This document shows, piece by piece, positions 8,269-16,677 of a stretch of 64,000 nt of DNA. Every line of letters begins with the position of its first letter. The first letter of the stretch is position 1. Source of the stretch: Streptomyces aureoverticillatus (lineage in GTDB: Bacteria; Actinomycetota; Actinomycetes; Streptomycetales; Streptomycetaceae); the NCBI RefSeq assembly GCF_014649395.1, contig NZ_BMSY01000021.1:23844-87843 (forward strand), in the 5' to 3' direction. Made by a program: the position numbers and the translations under genes. A model generated the notes under the pieces. The model worked only from the letters and a program-made list of their open reading frames with translations. It had not been told where the DNA came from and made no database searches.

Positions 8269-9273
8269 CTAGAGGACGTAGGGCAGCTCGCCCGACACCT
8301 TCACGCTCGACCAGTCGAAGGCGACCCGGTCGAGGACGTCGAGCTCGGCGAGCACCTGGTGCAGGCCGCTGTAGTCCCGCAACAGCGCCGTGCGCCCCGC
8401 CGACTTGCAGTCCTGGAGCATCTCCGAGCCGCCCTCGACCCCGACGAGGCGCATGATCGCCTCCCAGGCGCGATAGTCGTTCGCCGAGTACGCCTCCAGC
8501 GCCCGGCACAGGGCGTCCAGCAGGAACCTCTGCTGTTCGTCGGTGAGTTGGGGATACAGCACCTTCAGGAGTTCGCCGCTGATCGAGCCGTGGCACACCT
8601 CGTCGTGGCGGTGCAGCCGCGACAGCGCCACGTTCATCGGCTGCACTCCGTCAGCCTTGGCGACCAGTTCGAGATACGCGCCGATGGACAGCTCGGTGGT
8701 GGTCGAGAAGGCGAGCGTGAGCAGGCTGCGCTGCCAGCGCTCCGTCGCCTCCTCGCTCAGCCGACGGTGCGTCACGGAGACGTGGGGAAGCGGGAGTTCC
8801 TTCTCCCGGTACTGGTCGCCACGCCGGGCACGGGTCACATCGCTCGCCATGCGGTGCATCAGGATGTGGTACTGCTCGTCCACCATGGCCTGCATCAGCG
8901 AGACCTCCAGGGCCTCGCCCCACAGCCCGGGGAACTCACCGCGCAGGACCAGACCGAACGCCGGGTTGACCACGTGTGTCTCGGAGTACTCGGTGTTGCG
9001 GTTCAGCGCGATCATGGCCCAGGTCAGGATGGACCGGCGCTGCTCGGGCGGGAGCCGCCGGTACGTGGGATGGTCGGCGAAGGGGACGATCTCCTCGGGA
9101 TAGTCCGGCAGCGCCGGGTCGAACAGGTCGAACAGGTCCCCGTCGTCGCGCTTGACCGTGGCCCGCCGCTTCCAGTTGGCGGCCAGGCGGTGGATGACCG
9201 GGTTGTCGACGGCACCGAACAGCTCGGAGCCGAAGGCGTCTTCCTCGGAGTTGCTGACGAACCGCTCGTCCAT
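8269..9273 (-). CDS. AurF/CmlI-type diiron N-oxygenase
   Basis: 334 aa. The diiron ligand motifs of the p-aminobenzoate N-oxygenase family are present in order: NRNTEYSE near residue 90, VDEQYHILMH (ExxH) near residue 132, an isolated helix with TTTELSIGAYLE, and RLHRHDEVCHG (HDExxH) near residue 222. AurF and CmlI oxidise arylamines to nitro groups; relatives make hydroxylamines, azoxy or nitro groups on other amines. Within this operon it suggests that the product carries an oxidised nitrogen. The gene starts 3 bp after the exporter stop. Confidence 0.88.
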   Translation of the reverse strand: MDERFVSNSEEDAFGSELFGAVDNPVIHRLAANWKRRATVKRDDGDLFDLFDPALPDYPEEIVPFADHPTYRRLPPEQRRSILTWAMIALNRNTEYSETHVVNPAFGLVLRGEFPGLWGEALEVSLMQAMVDEQYHILMHRMASDVTRARRGDQYREKELPLPHVSVTHRRLSEEATERWQRSLLTLAFSTTTELSIGAYLELVAKADGVQPMNVALSRLHRHDEVCHGSISGELLKVLYPQLTDEQQRFLLDALCRALEAYSANDYRAWEAIMRLVGVEGGSEMLQDCKSAGRTALLRDYSGLHQVLAELDVLDRVAFDWSSVKVSGELPYVL

Positions 9274-9276
9274 CGT

Positions 9277-10302
9277 TCAGGTTCCTCTCGGGCTCTGTTC
9301 GGGTTCTCCTGCCGTCCGTCCCGGCCGGTCGTACGCGGCGGCCCCCACGGTTGCCGCGGGTCCGCGCGTCCCGGGCGACGTCCGCATGGACCGCTGCGCG
9401 AGGCCCACCCCCGCCAGGACGGTGACGACACCCGCGCACTGCACGGGCGTCAGCGTCTCGCCGAGGAACAGGTACGCGGCCCCGGCCCCGGCCACCACCT
9501 CCAGCGTCGCGAACAGGCTCGCCGCCGACGGCGCCAGGAACTGCTGGGCGGCGATACCGCTGAGGTAGGCCACGAGCGTCGCGACGAACGCGGCCCACAC
9601 CACGACCACCCAGACCGGCGCGGACACCGACTCGTAGCGCACCGTGTCCCGGAGCGTGCCGTAGGGGAACGCCGTCACCGGGGACACGACGTTCAGCGCG
9701 AGCGCGCCGATCGCGATGCCGAGGGCGGCCACGGTGACCGGATCGTGCCGGGCGAGAGCACGCCCGGCGACCAGGAAACGCACCGACAGCGCGGCCGCCG
9801 TACCCAGCGCGGCCAGCACCCCGACCACGTCGAGCCGCAGCCGCGACCACACCTCGCCCACCAGCAGCAGCCCCGCCAGGACCACCCCCGTTCCCGCCCA
9901 CACGAGGCGCGGCTGGGGGACGCGCCGCACGCACCGCAGCCAGCCGACGACGATCACCGGCGACAGGAACTGCAGCACCACGAAGACACCGACGGGGATG
10001 CGGGCCACGGCCACACCGCACAGGGTCTGCAGCGTGGCGAAGGAGAAGACGCCGAGCACCGCGATGACGCCGTACGCCTGCCGGGCCGCCGCGACCAGCG
10101 CGCGCGGCCGGGTGAGCGCGACGAACGCCAGTAGCAGCACCGCCGCGAAGGTCAGCCGGGCCTGGGCGATCTCCATCGCCGTCAGGCCCGCCGAGCTGAG
10201 CACCTTCGTGGCCGGGCCGACGGTGCCGAAGGTGCAGGCGGACACCACCGCGAGGGCGCAACCCGTGGCCGGACCCGCCGCCGGCCGCAGTGGGGTGCTC
10301 AG
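9277..10302 (-). CDS. EamA/DMT-family transporter (likely exporter of the pathway product), CTG start proposed
   Basis: 341 aa, ten predicted membrane helices in two EamA halves (first begins ALAVVSACTFGTVGPATKVL; the second ends FLGETLTPVQCAGVVTVLAGVGLA). Such carriers export amino acids and small metabolites. No ATG or GTG sits at the expected N-terminus. A CTG at 10302 follows AAGGGGG by 6 nt and overlaps the KamA stop as CTGA, the same geometry as the ATGA overlaps elsewhere in the operon. An upstream in-frame GTG (10374) would give a non-hydrophobic N-terminal extension. I therefore prefer CTG. Confidence 0.82.
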   Translation of the reverse strand: MSTPLRPAAGPATGCALAVVSACTFGTVGPATKVLSSAGLTAMEIAQARLTFAAVLLLAFVALTRPRALVAAARQAYGVIAVLGVFSFATLQTLCGVAVARIPVGVFVVLQFLSPVIVVGWLRCVRRVPQPRLVWAGTGVVLAGLLLVGEVWSRLRLDVVGVLAALGTAAALSVRFLVAGRALARHDPVTVAALGIAIGALALNVVSPVTAFPYGTLRDTVRYESVSAPVWVVVVWAAFVATLVAYLSGIAAQQFLAPSAASLFATLEVVAGAGAAYLFLGETLTPVQCAGVVTVLAGVGLAQRSMRTSPGTRGPAATVGAAAYDRPGRTAGEPEQSPRGT

Positions 10303-11624
10303 CGCGGGCCCCCTTGCCGTACGGGCGCGTCGAGCGCGCCCTGGGGGAAGAACCGCCGGTCGTGGTCGGCGCACGGCACCAGTTCCGACCACCACTGCGC
10401 GTCCGGATCCCAGCGCGCGTGGAACGGGCGGCCCACCAGGGCGGGGTCGCGGGCCTGGAGATAGCGCAGCGCGAACGCCCGCCGCCCGTCCGGCAGTTGG
10501 GTCGGCCCGTCCACGGTCACCTTGCCCTCGGCCGTCGACATCACCGGACCGCGCGCGGTGCGCCCCAGGCCCGAGAGACGCGTCGTCGCGCCGCGGTGTA
10601 TCTCGTACGCACGCTGGATCGGCAGCCCGAAGTAGCGGCGGGCGCCGGTGTCCCGCTCGACGAACAGGTAGTACGGGTGGATGCCGAGCGCGATCTGCGC
10701 GCGCCACGAGTCCGCCCACACCGCCGGGTCGTCGTTGACGTGCCGTACGACCGGAGCCTGGGAGCGCAGTTCGGCGCCCGCCGAGCGCAGCGCGGTGACG
10801 GCGAGCCGGGTCAGGTCCGGCTCCAGCTCGCGAGGGTGCGAGACGTGCACCATGACGGCGACGTGCCGCCCCGCCCGCGCCAGGCGCTCCAGCATGCGAA
10901 GGAAGGGCCCGGCGTCCGGATCGGTGACCAGCCGGGCCGGGTGGAAGGAGAGTGCCTTGGTGCCGATGCGCACCGTGGTGATGTGTTCGAGCCCCGGCCG
11001 CAGCAGGGCTTCCATGTACGGCTGGAGGAGTTCGGTGCGCATCACCAGGGGGTCGCCGCCGGTGAACAGGACGTCGCTGATCTCGGGATGGCGCCGCAGA
11101 TAGTCGGTGACGCGGCGCGGTCCGTCGTCGGCGATGCGCAGTCCCGGGTCGCCGACGAACTGCGCCCAGCGGAAGCAGTACGAGCAGTAGGCGTGGCAGG
11201 TCTGGCCGTGCCGGGGGAAGACCAGCGCCGTCTGGGCGTACTTGTGCTGCACTCCCTCGACCTCGCCGCCGTCGTCGCGGCGCGGGATGTTCCGGGTGAG
11301 CTGCTCCCCGGGGTGCGGGTTGAGGTCCCGGCGCACGGCGGCGACGGTGGCGCGCAGTGCCACCGGATCAGCCAGGGCGCGCTCCACGGCCCGGAAGTGC
11401 GCCGGGTCGATCATGTCGCGGTGCGGGAAAAGGAGGCGGTACAGCGGGTCGTCGGGTGCGCTCTTCCAGTCCACCAGGTGGTCGACGACATGGCCGCTGA
11501 CCTTGAAGGGCAGTACCTGACTGACGACTTCGACCTCGTGCGCGAGGTCGGCGTCCGGGCAGCGTTCGCGCACCAGGGCGGCGAGCCTGCGGCCGGACAC
11601 CGTGCGGGTCCCGGAGCCGCTCAT
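10299..11624 (-). CDS. KamA-family radical SAM aminomutase (lysine 2,3-aminomutase-like)
   Basis: 441 aa. The radical SAM cluster motif CHAYCSYCFRW (CxxxCxxC) lies within ALVFPRHGQTCHAYCSYCFR around residue 140, followed by DVLFTGGDPLVM and the KamA-like PVVRHVNDD and HPYYLFVERD segments. The fold is that of PLP-dependent 2,3-aminomutases acting on lysine, arginine or glutamate, producing beta-amino acids. Substrate choice cannot be read reliably, so a symbol is withheld. ATG 11624 overlaps the upstream stop by 4 bp. A beta-amino acid would be a natural building block for the neighbouring diiron N-oxygenase and 2OG oxygenase. Confidence 0.88.
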   Translation of the reverse strand: MSGSGTRTVSGRRLAALVRERCPDADLAHEVEVVSQVLPFKVSGHVVDHLVDWKSAPDDPLYRLLFPHRDMIDPAHFRAVERALADPVALRATVAAVRRDLNPHPGEQLTRNIPRRDDGGEVEGVQHKYAQTALVFPRHGQTCHAYCSYCFRWAQFVGDPGLRIADDGPRRVTDYLRRHPEISDVLFTGGDPLVMRTELLQPYMEALLRPGLEHITTVRIGTKALSFHPARLVTDPDAGPFLRMLERLARAGRHVAVMVHVSHPRELEPDLTRLAVTALRSAGAELRSQAPVVRHVNDDPAVWADSWRAQIALGIHPYYLFVERDTGARRYFGLPIQRAYEIHRGATTRLSGLGRTARGPVMSTAEGKVTVDGPTQLPDGRRAFALRYLQARDPALVGRPFHARWDPDAQWWSELVPCADHDRRFFPQGALDAPVRQGGPR

Positions 11625-12346
11625 GCGGCTATCCAGTAGCGCGTCAGGTGGCGGCCCGCGTCCTCGTACTCGGAACGGGCGTGCAGCATCCGCTGGTTGT
11701 CCCAGATGAGGAGGTGCCCGTCGGGGATCAGGATCCGGGTGCGGTACGTGTCGAACAGCTCGCCCACGTGCCGGGCGAGGTCCGCGCCCGCCTGCCCGAG
11801 CGGCAGTTGGTCCGGGTCGGGGGAGGCGTCGAGGGCGGCGTCGTAGTCGGCGGCGGTCAGCAGGTTGTAGCTGAACCTGAGCACCGGACGGCCGTCGTCC
11901 TCCTCGTACAGCATCGGCACGGTGACGGGCCCGCCCGGCCGCGTGCCGTCGCCCGGGCCGGGGAAGGTGAGCCGGGGGCCGGTCAGCAGGGTGAGCTCGG
12001 CGGGACCGAGCAGCTTCTGGAGGACCTTCAGGTCGAGCAGATCGGTGTGGCCGCCGCCGCAGCGTGCCTGCTGATGGCAGTACAGGGCGAGGTGGCGCGG
12101 GCTCGGGTCCCATCCGGGGGCCTCGGTGTGGGCGCGGATGGTGTTGCGGCTCTGGGAGTAGGCGCGGCCGTCGTTGCCGGGGCGGTACACGACCTCGTGC
12201 TCCACCGTTCCGGTGTACTGGGGCACGAACCGGCCGATGTCCTGCATGAGTTCGACGGCCTGCCGTTGCCCGGCCAGCTGGTCCACGACGGCGTATCCGT
12301 CGGCTTCGAGCACGGCCCGCACGCTTTCGGCATGTGGCATGGGCAT
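11621..12346 (-). CDS. TauD/clavaminate-synthase-like Fe(II)/2-oxoglutarate oxygenase
   Basis: 241 aa. Iron ligands fit the HxE variant of clavaminate-synthase-like enzymes: NTIRAHTEAPGW near residue 72 and the distal histidine in QRMLHARSEYED near residue 220, then the 2OG-binding arginine in GRHLTRYWIA. Family members hydroxylate free amino acids (Lys, Arg, Asn) or amides. It is the first gene of the minus-strand operon, with GGGGGGAAAC upstream of ATG 12346. It is shorter than the ~330-aa amino-acid hydroxylases of the family. Confidence 0.85.
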   Translation of the reverse strand: MPMPHAESVRAVLEADGYAVVDQLAGQRQAVELMQDIGRFVPQYTGTVEHEVVYRPGNDGRAYSQSRNTIRAHTEAPGWDPSPRHLALYCHQQARCGGGHTDLLDLKVLQKLLGPAELTLLTGPRLTFPGPGDGTRPGGPVTVPMLYEEDDGRPVLRFSYNLLTAADYDAALDASPDPDQLPLGQAGADLARHVGELFDTYRTRILIPDGHLLIWDNQRMLHARSEYEDAGRHLTRYWIAA

Positions 12347-12480
12347 GGGTGTTTCCCCCCGTTGTGTTCCTCTGTTCGTTCCTCCGCCGGTCCAGCCGTG
12401 CGAGGAAGCCTCGCAAAGGCGCCCAGGGGCGTATTGAAGAAATCCGACCTCGCCGAGGGATGGCTCAATCCGGTATCCGA

Positions 12481-12572
12481 CGGCCGGTGTCCGGCGAATG
12501 TGCCGCTTCAGCGGCCGGTGTCCGGCCGACGTGCCGCGTCAATGACCGGCGTCCGGCCGACGTGCCGCTTCA
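12481..12572. repeat. Three tandem ~31-bp repeats, probable operator of the cluster
   Basis: Copies at 12481-12510, 12511-12541 and 12542-12572, each containing CCGG[TC]GTCCGGC, then GTGCCGC and TCA at the end. The spacing equals about three helical turns, so equivalent faces line up. They lie between the AraC regulator (copy 3 runs into its stop codon) and the oxygenase start at 12346, which fits binding by the AraC protein to control the downstream operon. Confidence 0.55.
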
Positions 12573-13481
12573 GTCGGGCAGGACGAGGCTCGTGGGCCGG
12601 CGCTCGCCCCTGTCCACCTCCGCAGGGCCGCTGTGGCCGAGGGCGCGGGTGCGGGCGAAGCGCGAGAGCGTCCAGCCGGTCATGCTCTTGAACTCCCGGC
12701 TCAGGTGGCCCTGGTCGGAGTAGCCCGACAGCGAGGCGGCGAAGGCGCCGGTGTGCCCCTGGGACATCAGCCCCACGGCGCCGCGCAGCCGCAGGACGCG
12801 CGCCGCGGTCTTCGGCAGCAGGCCGAGCTGCTGTTCGAAGCGCCGCTCCAAGTGCCGCTCGCTCCAGCCGCATTCACGTGCCAGGGCGTGTACGGGAATC
12901 CGTCCGGCGGTGTCGTTGAGGCGCTGCCATGCCCACAGCACGCGCGCCGAGCAACGCGGCCCGCCGCGCAGCCAGCCCGTGAACGTCGAGTCGAGCAGGG
13001 TGAAGCGCGAGGCCCAGTCGGGGCAGAGGTCAAGGCGCTCGTCGAGGCGCTGGAACCGGGGCCCCAGCAGATCCGCGGGCTCCACCAACTGGTTGGCCAG
13101 CGCGTTCATCGGCGTACGGAAGAGTGTGTACGCCGCCCAGGGGGCGATCACCACCTCCACGCCGCTGAGCCGGCCGTCGTGCTCGCCGAGCCGGGCGTGC
13201 GACTGCATCCCGGCGTACACCGAGGCGTATGTCGACTTCGCGGCCCCGGGAGCCCCGGCGGCCTCGGTGGCGCGCCCCGTGGCTGCGGCCTCGTACACAC
13301 TCAGACGCTGCCCGAACAGGATCACCAACGTGGTCATGAAGTCGGGCAGTTCGAGCCGCCGTCGGGACCGCGCCAGATCGAACCGGAAACCGCGGTAGCC
13401 GACGATGCCGGGCCTGAGGGAGGGCGCCGGCCGGGCGGCGGCCCGCTCCCACGTTCCGTCAGGGCAGCACATGTACCTCAC
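12570..13481 (-). CDS. AraC-family transcriptional regulator of the cluster
   Basis: 303 aa. The C-terminal ~100 residues hold the two HTH motifs (IPVHALARECGWSERHLERRF and AASLSGYSDQGHLSREFKSM, then GWTLSRFAR). The N-terminal ~180 residues look like a DUF6597-type sensor half with GYRGFRFDLARSRRR and VVIAPWAAYTLFR. Start GTG 13481 is preceded by GGGGG at 5 nt. It is transcribed toward the oxygenase-aminotransferase operon, with tandem repeats in between, and is divergent from the phytase gene. It is probably the pathway-specific regulator. Confidence 0.85.
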   Translation of the reverse strand: MRYMCCPDGTWERAAARPAPSLRPGIVGYRGFRFDLARSRRRLELPDFMTTLVILFGQRLSVYEAAATGRATEAAGAPGAAKSTYASVYAGMQSHARLGEHDGRLSGVEVVIAPWAAYTLFRTPMNALANQLVEPADLLGPRFQRLDERLDLCPDWASRFTLLDSTFTGWLRGGPRCSARVLWAWQRLNDTAGRIPVHALARECGWSERHLERRFEQQLGLLPKTAARVLRLRGAVGLMSQGHTGAFAASLSGYSDQGHLSREFKSMTGWTLSRFARTRALGHSGPAEVDRGERRPTSLVLPD

Positions 13482-13807
13482 CGGAGCCCCCAGACAGTGT
13501 CCGACTGTCCTCATTGTCGGCCGGGGGAGCGGGGCAGGAGACGGAGCAATCGCGTCAGTGTCCGCGGTCCGGGCGGTACCCGCTCGTGTCGCGGGCGGCA
13601 CCCGCGCGGCTCGGGAGCGACCACGTGACGGGCGTGACCGCGTATCGGGGGGGGCGACGGACACCGTGCATGTAATGCACATGCCGTGCACCCTTCCGGG
13701 TTCGTACGCCTGCCCGTAACTCTTCATGAGCACGTAAGACCCTGCGCGCGTCCCGCCACGCGGAGGCCGCGTACGTAACTTCTGTCATGAACCGAAGGAG
13801 CCCTTCC
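13482..13807. promoter_or_regulatory. Divergent intergenic region AraC / phytase with a possible PHO box
   Basis: No gene seen. Contains the palindrome GTGCATGTAATGCAC (13666-13680) and, nearer the phytase, three 11-bp units GTTCGTACGCC (13700-13710), TGCCCGTAACT (13711-13721) and CTTCATGAGCA (13722-13732). The first and third resemble degenerate PhoP direct-repeat units (GTTCAnnnnCC). Phosphate control of a phytase would be expected, but the match is weak. Confidence 0.3.
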
Positions 13808-15109
13808 GTGCCCCAGCCCCGCATCCGGCGACCGAGCGTCCTCGCTGTCGCGGCCGCCCTCGCCGCACTCGCCGTGACGGCACCCGCGGAGGCGTACGCG
13901 CCCGGCGCGCTGCCCGCGCTCACGCCCCGGGCCGAGACGCCGCCGCTGTACGACGACGAGGCGGGCGGCAACGCGGACGCCGACGACCCGGCGATCTGGC
14001 GCGACGCCGCGGACCCGGGCCGCAGCCTGGTCGTCGCCACCGCGAAGGAGGGCGGCCTGCGGGTGTACGACCTCGACGGCCGCCAGGTGCAGGCCGTGCC
14101 CGCGCCCGCCGGGCCGGCCCCCGGCGACGCCCCGGGCCGCTTCAACAACGTCGACCTGGTGCACGGGTTCAAGCTGTCCACCGGCCGCACCGACCTCGCC
14201 GTGACCAGCGACCGCGGGAACGACCGGCTGCGCTTCCACCGCATCGACCGCGACCGTCCCGGCGGCCCGCTCACCGACGTCACCGACCCGGCCGCCGCAC
14301 CCGTCTTCTCCACCGGCCAGGACGAGATCAACGAGCAGCGCACCGCCTACGGCCTGGCCACCTGGACCGACCGGACCACCGGCCGTTCGTACGCCGTCGT
14401 CAGCCGGCGCGAGCGGACCACCGTCGCCCTTCTCGAACTGCTGCCCGGCCGCTCCGGCACCGTCGGCTACCGCAAGATACGCACCCTCGACCTCCCGTCG
14501 TCCTTCCGGCTGCCGAACGGCGCCTCCTGGACGCCGTGCGCGGAACCGGGGCAACTGCCCCAGGTAGAGGGCATGGTCGTGGACCCGGCCCACGGCACGC
14601 TCTATGCGGGCCAGGAGGACGTCGGCATCTGGCGGCTGAACGCCGACCTCACCGGCACGCCCGTCCTGATGGACAAGGTGCGGGAGTACGGAGTGCCGGG
14701 CACGTACGACGAGGAGACGGAGGAGTGCGTCCCGGGCGCCGACCCCGGCTTCGGCGGCAAGCGGCTCGCCGCCGACGTCGAGGGACTCACCCTGGTCACC
14801 GAGCCCGACGGCGACGGGTACGTGCTGGCATCCAGCCAGGGCGACGACACGTTCGCCGCGTACGACCGCGAGCGTGGTGACGACAACGAGTACGAGGGCG
14901 GCTTCCGCGTCACCGCCGCCTCCGCCACGCTCGACGGCGCGCAGGAGAGCGACGGGGCCGCCGCGCTCAACGCCCCGCTCGGCGCCAGGTACCCGCAGGG
15001 CCTCCTCGTGGTCCAGGACGGCGACGAGAGCCCGCAGGAGTCCGGGCGCGAGGCCACGGGCTTCAAGTTCGTCCGCCTCGACGACGTCATGGACGCCCTG
15101 GAGGACTGA
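13808..15109 (+). CDS. Secreted 3-phytase (beta-propeller phytase)
   Basis: 433 aa. The N-terminus is a Sec signal peptide (PQPRIRRPSVLAVAAALAAL, cleavage near AYA). The mature part shows the beta-propeller phytase pattern: NADADDPAIWRDAADPGRSLVV, ATAKEGGLRVYDLDGRQVQ, FNNVDLVHGFKL, VTSDRGNDRLRFHRID, and acidic Ca-binding segments (EETEECVPGAD, SSQGDDTFAAYDRE). The enzyme releases phosphate from phytate outside the cell in a calcium-dependent way. GTG 13808 is chosen over ATG 13787 because AAGGAG precedes it by 7 nt. Monocistronic, ended by a strong hairpin. Confidence 0.9.
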   Translation: MPQPRIRRPSVLAVAAALAALAVTAPAEAYAPGALPALTPRAETPPLYDDEAGGNADADDPAIWRDAADPGRSLVVATAKEGGLRVYDLDGRQVQAVPAPAGPAPGDAPGRFNNVDLVHGFKLSTGRTDLAVTSDRGNDRLRFHRIDRDRPGGPLTDVTDPAAAPVFSTGQDEINEQRTAYGLATWTDRTTGRSYAVVSRRERTTVALLELLPGRSGTVGYRKIRTLDLPSSFRLPNGASWTPCAEPGQLPQVEGMVVDPAHGTLYAGQEDVGIWRLNADLTGTPVLMDKVREYGVPGTYDEETEECVPGADPGFGGKRLAADVEGLTLVTEPDGDGYVLASSQGDDTFAAYDRERGDDNEYEGGFRVTAASATLDGAQESDGAAALNAPLGARYPQGLLVVQDGDESPQESGREATGFKFVRLDDVMDALED

Positions 15110-15115
15110 ACGGAA

Positions 15116-15158
15116 CCGCGGGTGCGGGCGGCGACTGGAAGGCCGCCCGCACCCGCGG
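15116..15158. terminator. Bidirectional terminator between phytase and protease genes
   Basis: Perfect 17-bp stem (15116-15132 pairing with 15142-15158) and a 9-nt loop, 7 bp after the phytase stop and 23 bp before the protease stop. Long GC stems without a U-tract between convergent genes are the usual Streptomyces form. Confidence 0.85.
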
Positions 15159-15181
15159 CCCGCGTCAGGCGGTGGACGGAA

Positions 15182-16339
15182 TCAGGCGGTGTGCAACCTC
15201 AGCCCGTAGCGCCCGAGGATCTCGTTCACCGGCTGGTACCACGTCTCGCCGCCGCCGCTGCAGTTGCCCCAGCCGCCGGAGGTGACGCCCTGGGCCTGGT
15301 CGCCGCTGATGAACGAGCCGCCCGAGTCACCGCCTTCGGCGCACACGCTGGTCTTGGTCAGCTGGTGCACGACGGTGCCGTCCGAGTAGTTGACGGTCTC
15401 GTTCTTGGCCAGGAGGCGACCGCAGTGCCACTTCGTGGTGGACCCGGAACGGCAGATCGACGCGCCGACCGGCGCCTCGGCCGAGCCGCGCACCAACTGG
15501 TCGGGGACGGTGCCCCAGCCGAGCACGACCGGCACGGTCCACCAGCCGTGCCCGATGGACACGTACGCGTAGTCGTCGCCGGGGAACGACGAGCCCTGGA
15601 ACGTACCCATGGCGGAGCCGTCCCAGCCGCGCACCGCCGCGCCCGCCCGCCCGCAGTGCCCGGCCGTGACGAAGCCGCCGTGCACCGAGAAGCCGATGGA
15701 ACACCGGACGTTGCCGGTGTAGTACGGGTCACCGCCCACGGTCCCGGCGGCGAAGGTCCGCGGCCCCTCGGGAACCGTCGTGACCCGCACGGGCGCGGTG
15801 GCCCGCGCGCTCCGCAGGAAGGCGCTGACATCGTTGTCGTCGAGGTGACCGGCGACGACGTCGACCACGACGCGATTGGCCTTCGGGTCGACATGCCAAC
15901 TGGCCACGTCGGCGGGCGCGTCGAGCTTGTCGACGCGTGCCTTCGCCGCGTCGAGGTCGGCGGCACTGTGCCGGACGAGCCGGACGTCGGCGCCGGTCTC
16001 GCGCACGTCCGCGGCGGCTTGCCGCTGCGTCACGGCGACGGTGAGCCGGCCGCGCCCGGCGTCGAACCAGGCGCCGCCGTACGCGGCTCCGGCCGCCTTC
16101 CGTGCCGCGCGCTCGGTCCTGGCGGCCGCGCGCTCGTCGGCGAGCCGCTCGCGGGCCGCGGCGGGCGTCAGGCCGAGGTCGCGCTGCATGGCGTCCAACA
16201 GCGCGGCGGAGGCGGGAGGTTGGGGCTTGGGGGCGGCGGCAGCGGTGGGGGCGAGCCCGGTGCCGGCGCAGGTGGCCATCAGCAGCAAGGCGGCCAGGCC
16301 GAGACGTGCTCCGGGTTTGCGTCTCATCTCGCGTCTCAC
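15182..16339 (-). CDS. Streptogrisin-type S1 serine protease precursor
   Basis: 385 aa pre-pro-protease. Signal peptide near residues 5-35 (LGLAALLLMATCAGTGLAPT), then an alpha-lytic-protease-type propeptide (DAMQRDLGLTPAAARERLADE, residues ~45-190). The mature chymotrypsin-fold domain has the catalytic triad in FVTAGHCG, GDDYAYVSI and CAEGGDSGGSFIS. Secreted and self-processed in known members. GTG 16339 is chosen because GAGAGG lies 7 nt upstream; an internal ATG 16327 is possible. A 16-bp palindrome sits 48-63 bp upstream. Confidence 0.92.
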   Translation of the reverse strand: MRREMRRKPGARLGLAALLLMATCAGTGLAPTAAAAPKPQPPASAALLDAMQRDLGLTPAAARERLADERAAARTERAARKAAGAAYGGAWFDAGRGRLTVAVTQRQAAADVRETGADVRLVRHSAADLDAAKARVDKLDAPADVASWHVDPKANRVVVDVVAGHLDDNDVSAFLRSARATAPVRVTTVPEGPRTFAAGTVGGDPYYTGNVRCSIGFSVHGGFVTAGHCGRAGAAVRGWDGSAMGTFQGSSFPGDDYAYVSIGHGWWTVPVVLGWGTVPDQLVRGSAEAPVGASICRSGSTTKWHCGRLLAKNETVNYSDGTVVHQLTKTSVCAEGGDSGGSFISGDQAQGVTSGGWGNCSGGGETWYQPVNEILGRYGLRLHTA

Positions 16340-16386
16340 AGGGGGACCTCTCGTCGTTCCAACGGGGGTGGGGTGGACCAGAGTTG

Positions 16387-16402
16387 CTGAGAGCGCTCTC
16401 AG
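16387..16402. promoter_or_regulatory. Perfect 16-bp palindrome, LacI-type operator upstream of the protease gene
   Basis: CTGAGAGCGCTCTCAG. The core TGAGAGCGCTCTCA differs by one symmetric change from the CebR/CelR box TGGGAGCGCTCCCA used by LacI-family regulators of cellulose degradation in actinomycetes. Position just upstream of the protease start suggests repression; the regulator is not encoded nearby. Confidence 0.5.
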
Positions 16403-16677
16403 GGGTGGTGCGGCAGAGCGTAGAGAGACCACGCGGTCAAGTCCAGACCTGCGCCACGACGTACCCGGCCGCCCGCGGCTTGGGCGACTCCTCTCGTGCG
16501 GCTCGGTCGGCTTGTGCGGCCTCCACTAAGGCGCGCGAAGCGGGGTACCCGGGACATCCGGCCGCCCGGGCGTGACCTCTCGCGGCCGAACGTGGACGCG
16601 CGCAGGTCGGCGGCCGAGGACGTCGTCGGCCTCAGCAGTTCAACAGTGGACGGCGGGACGGATACGGAGGGTGGGCC
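16403..16677. other. Intergenic stretch between protease and small membrane protein
   Basis: About 275 bp without a convincing gene. Promoters for the two divergent units must lie here and in the preceding 60 bp. No strong repeat or hairpin noticed. Confidence 0.3.

Noticed and set aside
8359..10134. 591-aa plus-strand frame
   Set aside because: Antisense of the diiron oxygenase and exporter, both with clear motifs.
12481..12572. CRISPR or IS-end interpretation of the tandem repeats
   Set aside because: No unique spacers, no cas or transposase gene, and units directly abut; an operator array fits better.
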